From Ottelia alismoides (taxonomy: Eukaryota; Streptophyta; Magnoliopsida; Alismatales; Hydrocharitaceae), in the NCBI GenBank assembly GCA_037367405.1, contig JAZKJV010000086.1, positions 2,403,001 to 2,467,000 of the forward strand: a DNA stretch of 64,000 bases, read 5' to 3'. Each line of letters opens with the position of its first letter. Position 1 is the first letter of the stretch. A program made the translations under genes and the position numbers. Below the pieces are notes generated by a model, which was not told the DNA's origin, searched no databases, and saw only the letters and a list, made by a program, of their open reading frames with translations. Positions 12,173-23,632 of this stretch are shown piece by piece.

Positions 12173-14848
12173 TTAAGGATATGGTTAGATCCTCAAGCAC
12201 ATCACGGAAGCGTGAGCGTCGTATCAAATACGACGAGGAACGACTAGTCGGACTAGTTGTTCTATGCAGCGGAAATTAAAATTTTTTCATGCGACGAAAC
12301 CACACGATCCAAGAACACTTTTCGGATCGTTTCGTCTAAACCACAAACAAGTAATAGGATTACATCTTGAAGCGTGGTTGCGATCGAATCTCTAAATGAA
12401 GAGACCTCCTGTCTCAAGTCCGATCTGACGGAGGAGACGCTTGCGAGCGCGGGGATGAATGATGTGCTTCTCGCAATCCATGTTGATGATCCAAGCGGTG
12501 GATCTCCTGATCTTGACACACGAGATCCGACGTCTTCTTCACGAGCGAGGCACACCGAAGGAGATGGAGATCCACGAGCAAATAATCGAGCAGCATAACG
12601 ACGACGCTGCGACGATGAAGAACCTCTCTAGGGCATCCATTGTGGACGGCCATGAGAGGGAGAGAGAGGGCTATCGTGTAGAGAGAAAGAGAGAGAGAGA
12701 GAGAGGGAGAGAGAGAGAGTTTGCTCCAATATCGCATAGCATTAGAGAGCATGGTATGCCTCTCTATTTATAGGGTTTTGGGATCCATGGATCTCAATCC
12801 ATGGAACATATAAAATCAATGGATGAGATTGATTTATGTCCAATCCAATGGTCAAGATTGTTGTTGATAAAAACCAACAAATAATAATCTAATTTAAATC
12901 AAATATATTTGACATCTCAAATATATTTCAATCCTAAACTAGATCAAACAATTATGGAGAGATTTGCATGGAGATCTCCACATTAGGAGTGGTGGGGACG
13001 GCTACCAATTTCCTTGTGGAATTGGTGGTCGTCCACCATCTCTCCATGGTGGAGGCAAATCCATGTAATCTCACAAGATTACATATCTCCATGAATTTCT
13101 CCCATAATTTCCAACAACATTTGTTGTAAAATATTCTACAACAATAATTCATAATTATTTTATGAATATTGCAATCTTGCCATTGGAAATTTGTGAATCA
13201 TATTCACAACCCAAAATAAAATGTAAATTACATTTTCAATTTAATGTCCAATGTGAATCCAATTCACATCAACATTTAATTAACAAATGTAAATTACAAA
13301 TTGCTCTTTCTTATATATTATAAATCACATTTATAATATATATGACTAATATGGATAGGGTTATCCACATTATTCATATCCACGATAATTAAATCACATT
13401 TATTCATCTTGGCTCTCTATTCTCATGTGTTCAAATAATATGAATCACATTCACATTATTCACATCTTTGATAACTAAATCACATTCAATTATCTTAGAT
13501 AACTCTCTTTATAATATGAATCAAATTCATATTACTCATGATAATTAAATCACATTTAATTATCCATTTTCTCAATGTTTGGATACATAATATCAACAAT
13601 GAAATTATCCTGAACCCTTTCAAGGATAATGCGCTTTCTCCGTGAATACTTGGAGATAAGGACAGGGCAATTGTATTATTCCACGTATAGTGACTTGGAT
13701 ATTGAGATCGCATCTCAAATCCAGATCGTGGGCCTCCCATAGATGCTTGATTAAATCAAGACCGCAAATCTAATCTTCTCATTGCATCTGAATCACATTC
13801 AGATCAATGTTTAACATTTGGACTAAGATCATATTACTTTTCTACTGAGAGGAGTCACTAAAATCCAGACCCATTTCATCACTCCCTAGGAATGGAAGCG
13901 TCATGGTTATACAATCGTTTATGATCACATTACCCTCAAGTATTCCCAATACCTGTACATCCTGCATACTGGAAGACCCAGAATAAACGCGAAGTATTAG
14001 ATAAACTTTACATTGTCTACTTCAGGGTTCTATCAGTAAGTTTCTCATTCGATCATTGGGAGTTGGTATCGATTATACACTTTCCAAAAGCGTATATCAT
14101 ACCTAGGTCTTGATCACATATTTTTAAAAAGTATATATCAAACCTAATTCAGTCAAGCTTCCAAGGTGAGACGACCATGCGCACGGAATTTGATTCTTCC
14201 CAATATCTCATGAGTGATCTCATGCCTTTCGGTTCAATAAATGAACATGTATAATCCCTTTGAGAGATCGTATTACTCATATGCCCTTATATGCACACCA
14301 GTGCGCCGGTGTATAGAACTTGGTTAGGTCATCAACCTATTGGTCTGCCAAATGTACATACTCAGACATATAGTAACACATCTGTCTCCGGTCAGAGGAT
14401 GCGTGCCTGTATCGTGACAGCATACGATATAGGACTTTGGTTATCTCAGTCTTGTTAAGTCAACTCTTTGACCTAAACCTAACTAATCTGACACCTCGAA
14501 TCTCTATTCCTATGCAGAGGACCTGCATCAAGAGGTCGGTCAGATATCAACCTAAACGAGAAAGGATTGTCATCTCCTACTCAGACGGGAGATCATCTCT
14601 TAACAATCATTTGACGGTGCTTGATGAGTCCTCAATCTAACTCTTTAGATATTCATCCAAGCAACAACCTCTATGATTCAACAGTTGAATCAGCAGCTGT
14701 ATGATCATCAAGATGGCCATGGTACATAACCCTAATTGTACTAAGGGACCTATTATGCAAATTATTTATTCTTCATTTCAGATCAGGGAATGATAATTGC
14801 AATAGCATTTATTGCATAATGGCTCGCCGTGGGCTCGCATGTCCAACA
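12173..14848 (-). repeat. Copia element 5' LTR
   Basis: Direct repeat of 4193-6841. The minus-strand start is TGTTGGACATGCGAGCCC. The other end next to the primer site is TTAAGGAT on the plus strand, where the partner has TGAAGGAT (one-base decay of the terminal dinucleotide). The GA-rich tract at 12686-12719 differs in length from the partner. No genes. Confidence 0.93.
12766..12772 (-). promoter_or_regulatory. TATA box in copia 5' LTR
   Basis: Minus strand reads CCCTATAAATAGAGAGG. Same relative place as 4777-4783; here it would drive the full-length transcript toward lower coordinates. Confidence 0.62.
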
Positions 14849-14853
14849 ATACA
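14849..14853 (+). repeat. Target-site duplication ATACA, right copy
   Basis: Perfect match to 4188-4192; marks the right border of the copia insertion. Confidence 0.92.
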
Positions 14854-15326
14854 TGTGTGTGAAGTTTTGTTTGTTGTTTTTTTTCTGAGTGTCCCGGTTG
14901 CACAATGTATTATTTTTGTGTGAAATCGATTTTTTATTTATAGTTTTATGTATAACTTTCATGTTGAGGTATAAAAATGGAAAAATAAAATAGATCCTAA
15001 ATGGGCTATTAATAATGAATAAAAATTTGGATTTCTGAGTGCTTTCTGTACAATTAGCCACCCTATCTCGTTCTACTTTATTCCTTATCAACCAAGTCAT
15101 CATGGTGACTAGGTCTTGAGGTCTATGGTCATTTAATATCTTTGACATTTATTTTTTTTCTTTCCTTTCCTTTATTCTTTTATTTTGGAATTAAATATCA
15201 ATATCTGTACATTATTTAATCAATTATTGAGTGTTATTTTGTACAAATAAATGCTATACACATGCATTTATCTAGGGATTCAAGGCCAAAATGATAGAAT
15301 AAAGGCGATGAAATGGAGAATCATCA
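14849..15326 (-). mobile_element. Element C LTR, second part (sense start of LTR)
   Basis: Continues the LTR cut at 4192. It matches 45000-45450 of element F in order: ATTxTxTGTGAAATC, ACTTTCATG, TACTTTATTCCTT, TCATCAxGxTGxCTAGGTCT, AGGCCAAAATGATAGAATAAAG. The end is GAGAATCATCA; on the minus strand the LTR therefore starts TGATGATTCTCC. The element interrupts an older copia copy at this point. The frame at 14783-15148 crosses the copia LTR border and is chance. Confidence 0.75.
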
Positions 15327-15757
15327 ACAGTTTAACCACTCTCGAACTTTTTTGAAATGGTACATGTATTTCATCTTCAATTAACTCTTCAATTTTTGGT
15401 TCAGGAATCACATTATCCTCGGAGGATTCTATAAGTTCCTCTGCTTCATTATTGTCTTGACTTTTAAGGAATTCATCTTTTAAGAACTTTATACTCCTAG
15501 AGATGAATACCTTTTTAGTCTCAAGGTTATAAAGTTAGTATCAAATGCAATCCTTTTAATACCCAATGAAGTAACACTTTAAAGCATGAGATTCCAATTC
15601 ACTTACGTCCATGTTATTGTCAAGGATCAAGCAAACCCAAATCCTCTAGTGTCTAACATTGGGCCTTCGTTTCAAACAAAAACCCACGAGGTGTTTTGGG
15701 TATAGATTTGCTCAGAATCTTGTTAAGGATATATATTGCAGTTAGTATTTCATATCC
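15327..15757 (-). pseudogene. Copia pol relic, integrase C-terminal/linker region
   Basis: Aligned by eye with 8341-8650 of the complete copia copy (TCATCTTCAATT, TCTGAAGATT/CGGAGGATT, GAGTTCCTxCxCTTCAT). It should code the acidic linker between integrase and reverse transcriptase. No open frame is left and the limits are approximate. Confidence 0.5.
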
Positions 15758-16320
15758 CTAGAAATTAAGAGGTAACTGTGCTTTATTCGTCATTGATTTG
15801 ACCATATCCATTATGGCCCTGTTGCGTCTTTCAACAACACCATTTAGTTGGAGAATTCTCGGGGGAGTGAGATTGGACACAGTTCCTCTCTCTTTAAGGT
15901 ATTCTTTGAATTCATTTGAGAGGTAATCACCACTTCGATCAAATCGAATTTGTTTAATTTTGCTGTCGGTGTGGTTCTCAACTAGAGCCATGAATTCTTT
16001 GAACTTTTCAATTCATACTTGTGACATATTATGAAGACAAATCTGTATAGTGAATGGTCATCAATAAATTTCACATAGTATTGATATCCATTACGTGTCA
16101 TAGTATTGAAAGGACCGCATACATCAGTATGTACGAGGCCAAGTATACCTATGCATCGCGTACCCTTATTTCGAAAGGGTACCATTACCTCGAGTACAAT
16201 GTTCGCATGTACGCAAATTATGGACTTTTAGAAAATCTAGTGGTCCATCCTTTGTCAATCTATTGGTCCTATTAATAGATAAATGATTGGACCTTTGATG
16301 ATGGTTCATGATTAAATGGT
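15758..16320 (-). pseudogene. Copia integrase core relic
   Basis: Two overlapping minus-strand frames cover the core. 16185-15982 reads GLVHTDVCGPFNTMTRNGYQ and YYVKFIDDHSLYRFVF, with the first catalytic Asp (HTDVCGP). 15991-15758 reads IRFDRSGDYLSNEFKEYL, the second Asp box where most copies have RSDxGGEY, here with Gly to Ser, and VERRNRAIMDM, where the usual box is VERRNRTL. Sense codons at 16343-16300 read SKRSREDRYHLI. A frameshift joins the two frames; the copy is dead but the family is clear. Confidence 0.85.
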
Positions 16321-16347
16321 ATCTATCCTCTCTAGATCTCTTAGATG

Positions 16348-16729
16348 GTGTTTGGATGGAGGGCTATTTTGTAGAGGATAATCCTCTCAAAAAGGGTTAT
16401 CTCCTGGATAACCCTTTTGTGGGTTTTGTTGTTTGGATTGGGGCTTATTGAGATGGTTTGGTATGATGTGATTGTAATGAAGTTTGGAATAATGATTAGA
16501 TGTTGGATATATTATGTGATAAGATGGGATATTTTGATATTTTTTGTTGGAATGAAAGAAAGAGAAATTGGTGATTTGGTGTATTAAATGAGAGGGAAAT
16601 TTGTTGTTGGGTGGATCCCACAAGAGGGATAATAAAATATGACTATGTGACCCACCGAGGTGGAGGGGAAAATCTGGATTTTTTTGGGGAAACCCAAAAA
16701 ACCAAGGATTTCCCCTAAACGGACACACC
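16348..16729. mobile_element. MITE-like insertion in copia relic
   Basis: About 380 bp break the copia reading between KTLL (rc of 16730-16745) and SKRSRED (rc near 16343). The ends read TGGTGTTTGGATGGAGGG on the plus strand and TGGTGTGTCCGTTTAGGGG on the minus strand, an imperfect terminal inverted repeat of the TGTTTGG type. An internal hairpin has arms AAAGGGTTATC and GGATAACCCTTT at about 16394-16420. I could not find a clear target duplication, so the superfamily stays open. Confidence 0.6.
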
Positions 16730-16735
16730 AATAAG

Positions 16736-17080
16736 GTTTTAATAGTGGTTGCAACATTCATGACACAATCATTAATGCATAATTCATAAAGTCCACGAGA
16801 AGATGGAAAACCTTCCATAATATATTTATCATAACGACTTATGACAAACTTATTAAAGAATAAGAAGGCATATCCATGTCCAACTAGCTTAGATATAGAC
16901 ATTATATTCTTTCTAATATTTGGAACATAGGGACACTCTCTAAGGGCTCTTCCACTGGATAATGATAGTCTATACGTGTTGATGGTGACTGCTACAATAG
17001 TTGCATCAGATCTCATCTCGATGAATATTTCCCATTCATCAAACTTTATTTTTTTCTGAAATAAATGCAACAAATTTCAT
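16736..17080 (-). pseudogene. Copia protease/GAG-pre-integrase relic
   Basis: The frame ending at 16387 starts at 17073 with copia residues: FIEMRSDATIVAVTINTYRL, ALRECPYVPNIRKNIMSISKL and SSRGLYELCINDC. These match the copia stretch after the protease, where LxxVLYVPxLKKNLLSVSKL is usual. At residue 115 or so the frame runs into the MITE-like insertion, giving a chimeric 228-aa frame with no meaning as a protein. Confidence 0.8.
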
Positions 17081-17234
17081 ATATGAATAGAAGCACTAAA
17101 ATCAATGACCCAACTACCTTCTCATCCTAAAGAGATTTAATTTCAATGACGAAAGTAGATTTTATACCTATTGGAACATCATCGTTTCCCTTCTCTAAGG
17201 TTCTCAACTAATCTGGACAATTTCTCTTCCAATG

Positions 17235-17975
17235 CTATGGATTTTTGCAATGACGACATGCACCAATTTTATTGAATGTCAGATGAGATGAAGCTTGAAT
17301 GGATGAGCCAACACTTTGACTCTTCTTCATCTTCTTCTGAGTTGGACCCTTCCAGGTCTCATGCTTCCGACCTTGCTTTACGTTGACTTGTGTAACCATT
17401 GCACTGCTAGTAGGATTCACTTTCTTTATGACATCTTCTACGGACTTCAGCAATGTCATGAGTTCATCATTCATCAAACTCAACTTGTTCATGTGGAATG
17501 ATACCGTAAAGTTGTTGAAAGACTTGGGTAGAGATAGTAGAATGAAGTCAGACCACTTATCTACATCCACCACTGCTCTAAAGATCTACAGCTTAGAGAA
17601 GTAACCAAATATTTTGATTACATGGTCTCTGACCGAGTTCCCTTCTTGCATTTTGTAGTGTATAAGTTCTTTCACAAAGTTGTAGTGATGTACACGGTTC
17701 ACATCATTGATCATCTCCTTTAGATTCATCTTATATCATGGGCATTCTTAATATCCACATTGTGCTTTTGATGCACATTGGATAGAGACCCTGAAAAATA
17801 ATAACGAACCAGAGAGGGGTCATTTTCATATTGAATTTCTTCTAATGACAGAGGGTTCTCATACTTGGTCCTCTTGAGCATATATACGATGCAAATTACG
17901 GAGACAATTCGAATAATTTGATTTAGTTAATTGGTTGACCTCTAGAAGCTTATTGAGTAGGTTCATGGATTTCAT
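17235..17975 (-). pseudogene. Copia gag relic (UBN2-type)
   Basis: From a minus-strand ATG at 17975 the reading gives MKSMNLLNKLLEVNQLTKSN, then a frameshift. After the shift, 17573-17235 gives MVDVDKWSDFILLSLPKSF, MNKLSLMNDELMTLLKSVED and, near its end, CRHCKNP, the start of a CCHC zinc knuckle, followed on the DNA by readings like HWKRNC. Domain order and words fit plant copia gag. Stops are present; non-functional. Confidence 0.8.
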
Positions 17976-18744
17976 CTTAGATTAAAAAATGCAGTTACTA
18001 GTATAGATATGTATACATTTTCTTTGATTAAGGATTTTAAATCAAAGTTGTCTTGCATTTTGATACATTGTAAATTCATTCCCTTATTTAACTTCCAAAG
18101 CAAGAGATACACTTACCGATATATATCTAGCAAGATTTGAGATCTCCCTTACACCCTTGTCACATCCCAATTATACGAGAACATGCAACTCTGGTGAAGG
18201 AAATGGGAACACTTTCCACCTTTGCAAGTCCAAATTGCATTCCCATTTCGGTCTTTGACACCCAATCTTATCACCTCTATAATGATTTTGATCCATTGTC
18301 GATCGAACCAACCATCAACAGGAATGTAAATCGCTATGCTCTATCCAATAATGCCACTATTATATGGAGAACTATGTTGGTGTCACTACGCATACGTCCT
18401 GTCTCTTACAAGATGTAGAAAGCTTGATCTATGTACGCTTGTACATTGGAGATATGACTTCACATAGGTGTCTCCACCGTACAAACCATTGCAACGGTAC
18501 CCTTCGCCTTGATGGGAACCATGGAGGTCATCATATGATCCTCCATATCCCATTTTAATTTTTATCGATCATTTCGAATCATATTCTCATGAACAATACT
18601 TTCAAAGGACTTCAAGTCCTATTAGTTATAGATTGTGAATAATTGGATCACATTAATTCAATCATATTAAATTAATCTCAATCCAATTTAGCTAACAAAC
18701 AATTCTTGTTTGGTATTTTATTACATAGCATATGTCCTCACAAA
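17976..18744 (-). mobile_element. Copia relic leader
   Basis: Matches 10441-11190 of the complete copia copy. Frames at 18137-18558 on the plus strand look like chance: they lie in conserved leader DNA and have no family resemblance. The primer site and LTR border have been lost, so the leader passes directly into an internal LTR segment at about 18745. Confidence 0.6.
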
Positions 18745-19987
18745 TACATTGAGTCTCTAAGAGAAGAGACCTCTTGTCTCAAAGTTGAACTAATGAAGAC
18801 ATCACTTGCAGGTGTGTGGATGAATCACATTATTCCTGCAATCTAAAGAGATGACTGGAATCTCCTTGCTTCTTATTTCAAATGAAGTCATATTCCTTCT
18901 TCAACAACACAATGCACCAAAGAGGAAGATCTTCCGCGCGAGATCCATCGAACCGATTGGACATCATATGTTAAGGATGATCTCTAAGAGGATGGAACTG
19001 GGTCAAGGGGAAATCCAACACGAGTAGGAGGATGGCCTTAGGGCAAGGAGGTGACCATAAGGAAGCATGGGGACAACCTGAGAGCGAGAAAGAGAGAGGA
19101 GAGACTTGTTAGTTTTCTAATTTTTAATTGAGGAAGGCAGAGTCTGCATCTTTTATATTTTTAAAATCGTTAGGATTGCAATCCGAGTTATTGAATGGAT
19201 GGCTAGGATTAATTGTAGTCCTCAAAGACTTGAGGATAAAAGTTGATAAAATATTATCAACTATTTACTCAATTAATCACCTACAAAAACAAGAAGAGGA
19301 TTAAAGAGAGAAAAACAAAAGGGATAATATACAAAAAGGAGGGGACACCCCCATTGTGGAATGCACCATAGGTGTCCCCTTTTATTGCATTTTTCTTTTT
19401 TTCTTTTTTATTTTATCTCATCAACCAATATCTCTTACTTGTTGACTATGTTTGGAAATTAATTATCACAAAAAATTATAAATTATTTGTGACAATTACA
19501 ATAAAACATCCAAAATTACAAATCATATTCATAGGTCAAAAACTAAATGTACATCCAATTTACATTTTTTGTATAATGTGAAACCAATTCACATTAACAA
19601 CAACTTTTATAAGTCTTATTCATAATCAAGTCTCGATAAGATAATGCAGATCTTACCCACACTATCCCTGATTATTATGGATAAAATTGTCCATATTAAT
19701 CAAATGTAAGATAATTATATCCAAGTTAATCATCTTAGATTCATCTCTGGACATACCCAAAAGCAATGTGGATCTTATCCACGATATTCTTGGAATACCA
19801 TAGATAACACTATCTAGGATAATATTATCCAGAATAATTAAACTCAATTTAGTTATCCTAAATTTCTTCTCTTTGTCCAATTCCCATATTTGTCTCCGAT
19901 GGAACAATTCTTGAACTTTTAATGATAGTGTTATTTCTCTACAAATACTTAGAGATAAGGTCGAGGCGATTGTATAAGCCATGTATA
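18745..19987 (-). repeat. Diverged copia LTR fragment
   Basis: Matches internal LTR sequence: GAGTCTCTAA.AGAAGAGACC (compare 12388-12412), ATGAATCACATTATTC.TGCAATC, and near the end ACAAATACTTAGAGATAAGG against GTGAATACTTGGAGATAAGG at 13641. Both LTR ends are missing. 19025-19170 carries a GA-rich patch like the complete LTR. The rest is AT-rich filler without genes. Confidence 0.65.
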
Positions 19988-20571
19988 TGTTGGATATGAG
20001 TGCCCATGGCAAGTCATTATGCAATAGAAGTTATTGCAGATCTCATTAATCTAAATAAAGAATATAGTTTGCATAATAGGTCCCTTCGTACAATTAAGGT
20101 TATGTACCATAGCCATCTTGATATTATATAACTGTTGATATAAATGTTGGATTATATAGGTTGATGCAGGGTTGAATATCCAAAGAGTTAGATTGCAGAC
20201 TCAATCGCATCGCCAAGCTACTATCAAGAAAGGATCTCTAGCTTGAGAAGGAGATGTCAATCCTTGCTCCAAAGGTTGGCATCTGACCAACCTCTCGATG
20301 TAGGTCATCTGTATATGAATAAAGATTCATAGGAGTCATATGAGTTGGGTCAAAGAGTTACTTAACAAGATCGATATAACCAAGACCTATATCGTATACT
20401 ATTACGATACATGAATGCATCCTCTAACCAAAGACATATGTATTCCTACATGTATGAGTATGTACATTTGGTAGACTATTAGGTTAATGACCTAATCAAA
20501 ATCTATATACAGGTATGCTGGTGTGCATATAAGGTCATATAAGTAATACAATCTCTTAAAGGGATCATACA
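19988..20571 (+). repeat. Copia LTR fragment in opposite orientation
   Basis: Starts TGTTGGATATGAGTGCCC on the plus strand, the same LTR start that the complete copia element shows on the minus strand. It continues with CATTATGCAATA, GCATAATAGGTCCCTT, ATGTACCATxGCCATCTTGAT, and ends inside the LTR at AATACAATCTCTTAAAGGGATCATA (compare the complement of about 14255-14280). The rest of the LTR is not found in the window. It is cut exactly where a CACTA terminus begins. Confidence 0.75.
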
Positions 20572-20720
20572 CTACAAAAAAGTGCAAATGGCGTGAACAA
20601 AGTGGCTTGCACTAGGCGAGCACATGCGCTCGCTCCGGTCTAACCGAGCACTTTTAGGACACAAGTGTTCGCCTAGTATGCTCGCTCGTTTAAATTTAGA
20701 GGCACGGGTCGGGACGACGC
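20572..20720 (+). repeat. CACTA terminus and subterminal repeats
   Basis: After CACTACAAAAAA come the words AGGCGAGCAC, GCGCTCGCTC, CCGAGCACTT, GTGTTCGCCT and GCTCGCTCG: a GCGAGCAC-like unit in direct and inverted copies. Clustered short subterminal repeats are the usual binding sites for CACTA transposition proteins. Confidence 0.6.
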
Positions 20721-22784
20721 ATGCCAAATAATGGGCAAACACTTAGGGGGAACTTGACAAGCATATAACATGCTCACAACTGTCTCTTAACAGAATCGGG
20801 CCCCGACCCCAAGGCTCATGTTTCTATCGCCTCTTCCCAAAAACCATGCCTCTGGCAATTTTTAAAGGTATTCTACCGTCTTCTTCGACCGTTCTCTACT
20901 GCCCTCTTGCTCCCTATCACATACCTTGAGGTATAATAACTACTCCTTTCGAATTTTTAAAATTATGTTGCCTATATGTGGAGAAGTCTAAGTTTTATAT
21001 TTTTTGGATATAGACTAATGTTGAACTGACAAATTGCTGATTTTAGGATCTTATATTGTATTTAGATTATGTAATCATTAGTGTAATGTATATTTTGAGG
21101 ATGTGATTCCATATTTGCAAAGTTTAAACTAATTTGTATTGTAGATAAGGTGTTTGATGAAATGTTAAAGCCAATTCAGTACTTCTTGTCCACATATGTA
21201 ACAGTTTATTCCAGAAATATTAGTTGTATAAATGATAATGTTCTGAAATTGAAATTAGAGGGTAATGAATGGTCACATTTTTTTAAATTTTTTTTCTTAT
21301 TCATGTTTATTGATCGGATTCATATATGTGAATATGAGGAGGGTATGTTAATATGTTGTCATGTTATTGACGAGGGTATGCGAAGGTGTAGTCATGTTTG
21401 ATGATAATGATCTTTGTTAATCGGATGCATAGATGTTAATGTGAGGATGGAATGCATAGATGATATGTTTATTAAAATTAAAGGATGCATAGACGATAAT
21501 GGTGTTCATCCAAGGTGTATGATGAAGATGATTAGGGTTAACTTATGTAATGCTATTTAGGATATGTGAATGCTGGAATATATCTTTGATGACATGGAAT
21601 TAATGTGAAGTTGTGATGGCACACACACATATGGGAATTTAAGTGTAAGTGTAGGTGTATATGGGGAGATGGGTGTATACATGCATTGAGGAGTGTGGTT
21701 AGATGTGTGAGTGTATAATTAAATTTAAACATAATAATTTCCACATGCAATCATAAAAAAAGAAAAATTATTTAATTTAATATTCATTAGAAAAGAATTT
21801 ACTTCCATTATAAATTTATACAACACCGCTATTTTGGAAATTGGCTACAGATACTCTTAAATACAACTTAAAATGAAACTACCATAGAGATTACTAATTA
21901 TGATGGACATAAAATTCATTATTTTTTAAAAGATATATTAAAATTTTTAAATAATTTATAACAATATTTTATAAATATATATTTATATATTATAATTGTA
22001 ATAATAGTACATAATTATAAAATTTAAAATGATGAAGGATCCTTTTAATCTAGAAGTGTAAAATATTCTATCTAATAAATAAACACCAATGGTTTAATTT
22101 TTTTGGTCTATAATTAAACACCAATGATTTAATATTGATTTATATTATGATAAATATAAAGGCTTATTTAAAAAAATAAAATTTATTTTTTTGGTTTATA
22201 AATAAACAAAAGTGGTTTAATTTCGCAAGAAGTAGGTATCGAGAATCCTAGAGTCACAATACAGTTCTCGCAGTGTCTGATGTGTTGGATACCATAGACC
22301 CTCCAAGACGGGACATATGGTACCCTAGTCCTTGCGATGTCAGCATGGACTCATTAGATAATCATATTATGAACAGAAGAGAGAAAGAATGGGACAGGAA
22401 AAAATGTGTGTACAAAAAAGATGATCAAAACAAAGACGCCAATCAAGGACATTAGAAAACATATGTGTGTAGGTGTAAATGTGATCAACAGAATTGCAAC
22501 CCAAAGTGTAGTGTTTGACAAATATAAATAGTTCTTTCGTGATAATTTCATTATCACATTAACTTCTAGTTAATGTATCCAACTGTATCACATTAACTTA
22601 TAGTTAGGTAGATAATAAGGCTAAAATACTAACAACTTATTATTAAATCACACAAAATCATTCACATGGTGCGTCCCTCCACAATGAATGGTGTGCGACC
22701 TGTACACTAGGAGGCATGTGCAACTCATTGGAGGATTTCATCACCTCCAACTGTGTTATATATTTTTTACATTTTCCACAGTAC
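20721..22784. other. CACTA interior, no gene recognised
   Basis: 20721-20940 is a moderately GC-rich stretch that could be an untranslated first exon. 20940-22230 is AT-rich with no convincing frame; the frame at 21150-21401 has no family likeness. At about 22080-22215 a unit like TTTGGTxTATAAxTAAACAxCAATG recurs three times. 22273-22455 on the plus strand could code 60 aa rich in charged residues (PPRRDIWYPSPCDVSMD); I do not recognise it. Confidence 0.4.
22777..22784 (+). repeat. 8-bp target duplication of hAT MITE, left
   Basis: CACAGTAC here against CACAATAC at 23295-23302, one difference. An 8-bp duplication is the hAT signature. Confidence 0.8.
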
Positions 22785-23294
22785 TAGGGATGCAAACGGT
22801 TATGGATATATCCGTATTCGATCCGTCATCATATCCATTTTATACAGATTTTGACATTCATATCCGTATCCATTTTAAAATGGATACAGATATGGATATC
22901 ATTTTGATATCCGCAAATATCTATATCCGTATCCGTATATCCATTTTCGTATATAAATATAGTCGTAGATTTATTTTTAATCATATATAACATAATTCTA
23001 TGCCTTCTTTTACCATATTTGTATATTTTTTATGACACAAACACATTTAGTAAATTTATATAATGTATTTTCTATCCAATTCGTATATATTTAAGTCGAT
23101 TTTATAGAGTATTTCTAACATTACTTGTATGCGATCAGTATCTGTTTCATATCCGTATCTATTTTTTAAGGATATGATAAGATAGTTTTAATATCCGTCA
23201 ATATACGTATCCACATCCGTATTCGTATTCAAAAAATGGATAAGGATACGGTAATACCTATATCTGTATCCATATCCGTCTGTTTGCATCCCTT
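22785..23294. mobile_element. hAT-type MITE (510 bp)
   Basis: Ends are TAGGGATGCAAACGG and CTGTTTGCATCCCTT, terminal inverted repeats of the TAGGGATG type, with an 8-bp target duplication outside. The interior is full of short ATATCCGTATCC-like words in both directions, so that the whole element can fold on itself (for example CATTTTAAAATGG near 22880). No coding capacity. It was inserted in the CACTA-like block. Confidence 0.82.
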
Positions 23295-23302
23295 CACAAT
23301 AC
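23295..23302 (+). repeat. 8-bp target duplication of hAT MITE, right
   Basis: CACAATAC, partner of CACAGTAC at 22777-22784. Confidence 0.8.
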
Positions 23303-23632
23303 TATTGAAATCACTTTGGGATGAGATATGTCGGTCCAATGATCATGAATTTTTATGTTTGAAGGTGGAAAAATCTTTTTTTGCAGGTACACTTCTAATA
23401 ATATTCATTTAAACATTGTATTAGGCATTATTTTAGGAACACACTTATCCATATCCCCATCATTAAACAATCAAATATATGTAAATGCTTGGTTAACATA
23501 AATGAATACATATTTTAAGATTATTTTGTAGTCCATTTGTAGCACATACACATATATGACGTACAATGATCTTAAAATATTACGTTTATGTTGGCCTTCC
23601 TTAGTTCGGAGATCCCGGACTAAGGAGGTCTG
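23303..23632. other. Unassigned AT-rich spacer
   Basis: No frame or family is recognised. At 23599-23622 a small hairpin has arms CCTTAGTTCGG and CCGGACTAAGG (one mismatch), just outside the foldback element. Confidence 0.4.

Larger units (their letters stand above)
4193..14848 (-). mobile_element. Complete Ty1/copia LTR retrotransposon (decayed coding region)
   Basis: A 10.66-kb element with two direct LTRs of about 2.65 kb, a 5-bp target duplication (ATACA), an initiator-tRNA(Met)-type primer site next to the upper LTR and a copia-type polypurine tract (AGTGGGAGAT-TG) next to the lower one. Both signals read on the minus strand. The internal 5.3 kb holds only remnants of gag, integrase, reverse transcriptase and RNase H, so the copy cannot move by itself. 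LTRs of 2.65 kb are long for the copia superfamily. It is inserted in the LTR of gypsy element C. Confidence 0.93.
15327..19987 (-). mobile_element. Older Ty1/copia relic, same family, 5' part only
   Basis: Minus-strand copy related to the element at 4193-14848. It is cut at 15326 by gypsy element C, so the reverse transcriptase end and 3' LTR are missing from the window. Order in sense direction: LTR fragment 19987-18745, leader 18744-17976, gag 17975-17235, pre-integrase 17080-16736, MITE-like insertion 16729-16348, integrase 16320-15758, then linker to 15327. The section 15372-15550 aligns with 8341-8520 of the complete copy (shared CTCAAGGTxATAAAGT). Confidence 0.8.

Noticed and set aside
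14783..15148. 121-aa minus-strand frame as a gene
   Set aside because: It crosses the border between the copia LTR and element C's LTR; chance.
17648..17700. TTTGTAGTG words as the missing CACTA 3' end
   Set aside because: They lie on the wrong side of the CACTA start and inside copia gag coding sequence.
22785..23294. Satellite or minisatellite built of ATATCC words
   Set aside because: Terminal inverted repeats and an 8-bp target duplication make it a MITE.
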